The notes under the pieces are model-generated. The model was given only the letters and a program-made list of their open reading frames with translations, ran no database searches and was not told the DNA's origin. The translations under genes were made by a program, and so were the position numbers. From assembly GCA_910588975.1 (NCBI GenBank), contig CAJUSE010000041.1, positions 1-12,341 of the forward strand: a stretch of DNA of 12,341 bases. The letters run 5' to 3'. Shown piece after piece: positions 9,477-12,341 of this stretch; the first letter of the stretch is position 1; every line of letters begins with the position of its first letter. This stretch comes from an uncultured Oscillospiraceae bacterium. Lineage in GTDB: Bacteria > Bacillota > Clostridia > Oscillospirales > Oscillospiraceae.

Positions 9477-10179
9477 ATTCCAACAGCTGCCGCAGCTTTT
9501 CCAGTGCCTTGCGCTCAATGCGGCTGACTTGGACCTGGCTCACCCCCAGGATGCGGGCAGTGCGGTCCTGGGTCAAGCTGCGAAAATAACGCAGCTCCAC
9601 CACCTGCCGCTCCCGGTCGGGCAAAGCTCTCATGGCCTCCCGTAGCGCCATATGCTCCACCAGGGTCTCCTCAATGCCCCCATCCCCCACCGTCTCCTCC
9701 ACCGTCAGTCCCTCTCCCAACTCGGCCTGAAGGGAGGCCACAGGGGCGTTGGCGGTGTCGGACACGGCGATGTCCTCCGCCGACAGGCCGGTGCGCTGGC
9801 TGAGCTCGGAGAGGGTGGGCTCCCGGCCCAGCTCCTCCCGCAGCCCCTCCCGGGCCTGGCGCAGGACGCCCCCCCGCTCCCGAAGGCTCCGGGAGACCTT
9901 CACCGGCCCGTCATCCCGGAGGAAGCGGCGGATCTCCCCGGCGATCTTGGGCACGGCGTAGGTGGAAAACTGGGTGCCGTAGGCCGTCTCAAACCCCCGG
10001 ACGGCCTTGACAAAGCCCAGGCAGCCCAGCTGGTACAGGTCCTCCGGGTCCACCCCCCGGCCGAAGTACCGCCGACACACCGACCAGATAAGGCCGGCGT
10101 TGTCCTCCACCAACCGCTGGCAGGCCCCCTCGTCCCCGGCCTGGGCGGCGGAGAGGAGTGACAGGGTCTCGGTGCTCAC
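9475..10179 (-). CDS. sigF: Sporulation sigma factor sigma-F
   Basis: A 234-residue sigma-70 family factor, slightly shorter than the roughly 255 residues of B. subtilis sigma-F. It directs forespore-specific transcription after asymmetric division. Region 2 is strongly conserved (DLYQLGCLGFVKAVRGF, about 47-63, and FSTYAVPKIAGEIRRFLRDDG, about 71-91), followed by VKVSRSLRE. The region 4.2 helix-turn-helix is TARILGVSQVQVSRIERKAL near residues 207-226. It starts with GTG at 10179, overlapping the spoIIAB stop as GTGA, so translation is probably coupled. A longer frame upstream is only a shadow of spoIIAB and spoIIAA. Its position after spoIIAA and spoIIAB identifies it as sigma-F rather than sigma-G. 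The gene ends in an intrinsic terminator. Confidence 0.95.
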   Translation of the reverse strand: MSTETLSLLSAAQAGDEGACQRLVEDNAGLIWSVCRRYFGRGVDPEDLYQLGCLGFVKAVRGFETAYGTQFSTYAVPKIAGEIRRFLRDDGPVKVSRSLRERGGVLRQAREGLREELGREPTLSELSQRTGLSAEDIAVSDTANAPVASLQAELGEGLTVEETVGDGGIEETLVEHMALREAMRALPDRERQVVELRYFRSLTQDRTARILGVSQVQVSRIERKALEKLRQLLE

Positions 10180-10613
10180 GCCCCCAGCCGGGGGGAAAAC
10201 CGCCGGCGGAGGGTGACGGTGGTTCCCTTTCCGGGGGTGGAGCGGACCTTCAGAGAGTCCATAAAGCTCTCCATGATGGTAAAGCCCATGCCCGACCGGT
10301 CCTCCCCCCCGGTGGTGAAGAGGGGCTGCCGGGCCCTGAAGACGTCGGGGATGCCCAGCCCCGTGTCCTTCACCACCACCTCTAAGGTGCGCCCCTCCAG
10401 GATGCGCAGGCGCATGGTGATGGTGCCCAGAACGTCGGGGTAGGCGTGGACGATGGCGTTGGTCACCGCCTCGCTGACCGCCGTCTTCACGTCGTTGACC
10501 TCCTCTAAAGTGGGGTCCAGCTGGGCGGCGAAGCAGGCGGCGGCGGTGCGGGCAAAGCCCTCGTTGGCGGAGCGGGAGAGGAAGGTCAGCTTGACCTCGT
10601 TGAGCGGTTTCAT
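10176..10613 (-). CDS. spoIIAB: Anti-sigma-F factor, serine kinase
   Basis: A 145-residue GHKL-fold protein, the same length as B. subtilis SpoIIAB (146). It binds sigma-F and holds it inactive, and with ATP it phosphorylates SpoIIAA. The ATP site is intact: the N box VSEAVTNAIVHAYP (Glu48 and Asn52), DTGLGIPD (83-90), the lid region LFTTGGEDRSGMGFTIMESF (98-117) and GKGTTVTL near 128-135. The ATG follows an AAAGGAGG site in a 24-bp gap after spoIIAA. Its TGA overlaps the GTG start of sigF, which keeps anti-sigma and sigma production linked. Confidence 0.96.
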   Translation of the reverse strand: MKPLNEVKLTFLSRSANEGFARTAAACFAAQLDPTLEEVNDVKTAVSEAVTNAIVHAYPDVLGTITMRLRILEGRTLEVVVKDTGLGIPDVFRARQPLFTTGGEDRSGMGFTIMESFMDSLKVRSTPGKGTTVTLRRRFSPRLGA

Positions 10614-10637
10614 ATGTAGGGCCTCCTTTGTAAGTTG

Positions 10638-10940
10638 TTACCAGGGCACCAGCTTGTCCACCCCGGCGGCCTTCAGCACCTTTTCGGCCTGACGAGGGAT
10701 GTTGCGCAGGCACAGCCGCCCCCCCAGCTGGGCCATCTGCCGCCACAGGCGCAGCACCAGGGCGATGCCCGAGGAGTCCATGAAGGTGACCCCCTCCATA
10801 TCCAGGGTCAGCTCCATGGGCAGGGCGGTCTCCACCCGGCCGGCAAGCTGGCCCATCAGGCTCCGGGCGGCGTGGTGGTCCACCTCGCCGGACAGGCGGG
10901 CGGTGAGGGTACTCCCCTCTTCCAGACAGGTCAGGGGCAT
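10638..10940 (-). CDS. spoIIAA: Anti-anti-sigma-F factor
   Basis: A 100-residue STAS-domain protein (117 in B. subtilis). When unphosphorylated it binds SpoIIAB and frees sigma-F. The phosphorylation site FMDSSGIA is present, with Ser56 matching Ser58 of B. subtilis SpoIIAA, and LSGEVDHHAA near the N-terminus is typical. I chose the ATG at 10940 because AAGGAGG lies at ideal spacing. In-frame upstream ATGs lack a ribosome site and overlap the valS terminator. It is the first gene of the spoIIAA-spoIIAB-sigF operon. The SpoIIE phosphatase that reactivates it is not in this window. No clear sigma-H promoter or complete Spo0A box is visible ahead of it. Confidence 0.95.
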   Translation of the reverse strand: MPLTCLEEGSTLTARLSGEVDHHAARSLMGQLAGRVETALPMELTLDMEGVTFMDSSGIALVLRLWRQMAQLGGRLCLRNIPRQAEKVLKAAGVDKLVPW

Positions 10941-10961
10941 ATGCTCGGCCTCCTTCGGCAT

Positions 10962-11002
10962 AAAAAAATCTCCGTATACCCACATGGGTATACGGAGATT
11001 TT
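10962..11002 (-). terminator. Intrinsic terminator between valS and spoIIAA
   Basis: AAAATCTCCGTATACCCA (10965-10982) and its complement (10985-11002) form an 18-bp perfect inverted repeat with almost no loop. On the minus strand seven T residues follow. It lies 29 bp past the valS stop and should end the valS transcript. It also ends only 21 bp before the spoIIAA start codon. Confidence 0.88.
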
Positions 11003-11031
11003 AACACTCTTAATTGGAAAATATTGTCGTT

Positions 11032-12341
11032 TTAGCCGAGAGAGGCCAGAGATTCCTTCAGCTGGGCGATGAGGCCGTGGAGGGCCTCAGCCCGGTCCCG
11101 CTGGCCCTGGACCACACTCTCCGGGGCCTTGGAGGTGAAGGCGGGGTTATTGAGCCGGCTCTCCAGGCCGGCCAGCTCCTTCTCCCGCTGCTCCAGCTCC
11201 TTCTGCAGCCGCTTCTTCTCCTGCTCCAGGTCCACCAACTCGGCCAGGGGCATGAAGACCCGGGCGGAGTAGGTAATGAGCTCCACCAGGCCCTGCTTGC
11301 GCATCTCCTCGCTGCCGGCGGCGTCGGCCACCCCCATCACCGTCACGTCGCTGGCGTAGGCCAGGCGCTTCAGGAGGGGGATGCCCTGGGTGAACACCGA
11401 CCCCTCGGCGGCGGCGATGGTGAGGTGGGCCTTCCTGGAGGGGGGTACGTTGAGCTCGTTGCGCTTGCCCCGGACGGCCCGGGTGACCTCGATGATGGCG
11501 TCGATGGCCTTCTCCTCGGCGGGGAACTCCAGTTCCGCCCGATGCTCGGGCCACTTCTGAAGCATGAGGTAGTCCCCCTCGCCCACGCCGGCGGCGTGGG
11601 GCAGGGCCTGCCAGATCTCCTCGGTGATGAAGGGCATGAAGGGGTGGAGCAGCTTCAGTGTCTCGGTGAGCACATAGCACAGCACCTGCTGGGCCTGCTC
11701 CTTGGCGGCGGGGTCCTCCCCCTGGAGCCGGGCCTTGGTGAACTCGATATACCAGTCGCAGTAGTCGTCCCAGATAAAGTCGTAGAGCTTCTGGGCGGCC
11801 ACGCCCAGCTCGTAGGCGTCCATGTTGTCGGTGACGGCGGGGATGAGGGAGTTGAGCTTAGAGAGGATCCACTTATCCTCCTGGGTCAGCTCCGCCGGCA
11901 GCTTCACCTCATCGATGGTCAAATTCATCAGCACGAAGCGGCTGGCGTTCCAGATCTTGTTGGCGAAGTTGCGCATGGCCTCCAGCCGGTCGGGGAGGAA
12001 ACGCATGTCGTTGCCGGGGCTGTTGCCGGTGACCAGGTTGAAGCGCAGGGCGTCGGCGCCGTACTGCTCGGCCACCACCAGGGGGTCCACCCCGTTGCCC
12101 AGGCTCTTGGACATCTTCCGGCCCTTGTCGTCCCGGACCAGGCCGTGGATGAGCACGGTGTGGAAGGGGGGCTTGCCGGTGTGCTCGCAGGCGGAGAAGA
12201 TCATCCGGGCCACCCAGAAGAAGATGATGTCGTAGCCGGTGACCAGCACGTCGGTGGGATAGAAGTACTTCAGGTCCTCGGTCTCCTCGGGCCAGCCCAG
12301 GGTGGAGAAGGGCCACAGGGCGGAGGAGAACCAGGTGTCCA
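11032..12341 (-). CDS. valS: Valyl-tRNA synthetase, C-terminal part
   Basis: The last 435 or so residues of a class I aminoacyl-tRNA synthetase that charges tRNA-Val; the N-terminal half, with the HIGH motif and editing domain, lies beyond the right edge. The fragment opens with DTWFSSALWPFSTLGWPEE, typical of ValRS. The KMSKS signature is present as GRKMSKSLGNGVDPL (codons at 12103-12117). An anticodon-binding helical domain follows (WNASRFVLMNL, DWYIEFTKARL, LHPFMPFITEEIWQ). The C-terminus is the ValRS coiled-coil arm, about 65 residues rich in Glu, Lys, Arg and Leu. The ValRS-type arm and the opening block separate it from IleRS and LeuRS. It ends 29 bp before a strong terminator. Confidence 0.97.
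   Translation of the reverse strand, partial: DTWFSSALWPFSTLGWPEETEDLKYFYPTDVLVTGYDIIFFWVARMIFSACEHTGKPPFHTVLIHGLVRDDKGRKMSKSLGNGVDPLVVAEQYGADALRFNLVTGNSPGNDMRFLPDRLEAMRNFANKIWNASRFVLMNLTIDEVKLPAELTQEDKWILSKLNSLIPAVTDNMDAYELGVAAQKLYDFIWDDYCDWYIEFTKARLQGEDPAAKEQAQQVLCYVLTETLKLLHPFMPFITEEIWQALPHAAGVGEGDYLMLQKWPEHRAELEFPAEEKAIDAIIEVTRAVRGKRNELNVPPSRKAHLTIAAAEGSVFTQGIPLLKRLAYASDVTVMGVADAAGSEEMRKQGLVELITYSARVFMPLAELVDLEQEKKRLQKELEQREKELAGLESRLNNPAFTSKAPESVVQGQRDRAEALHGLIAQLKESLASLG

Noticed and set aside
9652..10161. A plus-strand frame opposite sigF
   Set aside because: It is an antisense shadow of a strongly conserved gene, with skewed composition and no ribosome site.
10180..11007. A longer N-terminus for sigF, giving a 510-residue protein
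   Set aside because: The extra part is an out-of-frame reading of spoIIAB and spoIIAA. Sigma-F homology begins at the GTG at 10179.

Overview
The window looks like chromosomal DNA from a GC-rich, endospore-forming member of the Clostridia, perhaps an Oscillospiraceae-type gut bacterium. The evidence is a complete spoIIAA-spoIIAB-sigF sporulation operon, AgrC/AgrA-type (HPK10/LytTR) signalling, strong Shine-Dalgarno sequences, sigma-A promoters of classic form, and a short RpoB of the Gram-positive type. The family-level placement is inference from overall character, not from a search.

Left part (1-4340, mostly minus strand): the 5' end of rpoC and all of rpoB form a tight pair transcribed leftward. 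A strong promoter sits about 240 nt upstream of rpoB. It overlaps a mirror-image promoter reading right into a polytopic GT-C type glycosyltransferase gene (4341-5684). The two promoters share a palindromic -10 box. An operator-like palindrome and an early intrinsic-terminator hairpin lie beside them. The ribosomal protein genes that often precede rpoB are not present.

Middle (5681-7166): a tRNA-Gln(CTG) gene has a consensus promoter whose -35 box overlaps the glycosyltransferase stop codon, and it ends in a strong terminator. It is followed by a more A/T-rich patch with a class I SAM-dependent methyltransferase broken by a one-base frameshift. Next come about 400 bp without a convincing gene, holding two strong bidirectional terminators and a 17-nt inverted copy of the tRNA-Gln T-arm. 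A small DUF6440-like gene on the minus strand closes this section. The patch has the look of a degraded insertion next to a tRNA gene.

Right part (7249-12341, all minus strand): a LytTR response regulator and its AgrC-like histidine kinase form a translationally coupled two-gene operon with its own promoter. Upstream lies the spoIIA operon (spoIIAA, spoIIAB, sigF), which encodes the partner-switching module that confines sigma-F activity to the forespore. The 3' two-fifths or so of valS runs off the right edge. An intrinsic terminator between valS and spoIIAA leaves almost no room for a conventional spoIIA promoter.

I did not find a clearly new defence, mobile or RNA-guided system. The most interesting signals are regulatory: the overlapping divergent rpoBC/glycosyltransferase promoter, the terminator placed in front of spoIIA, and the scarred tRNA-adjacent patch.
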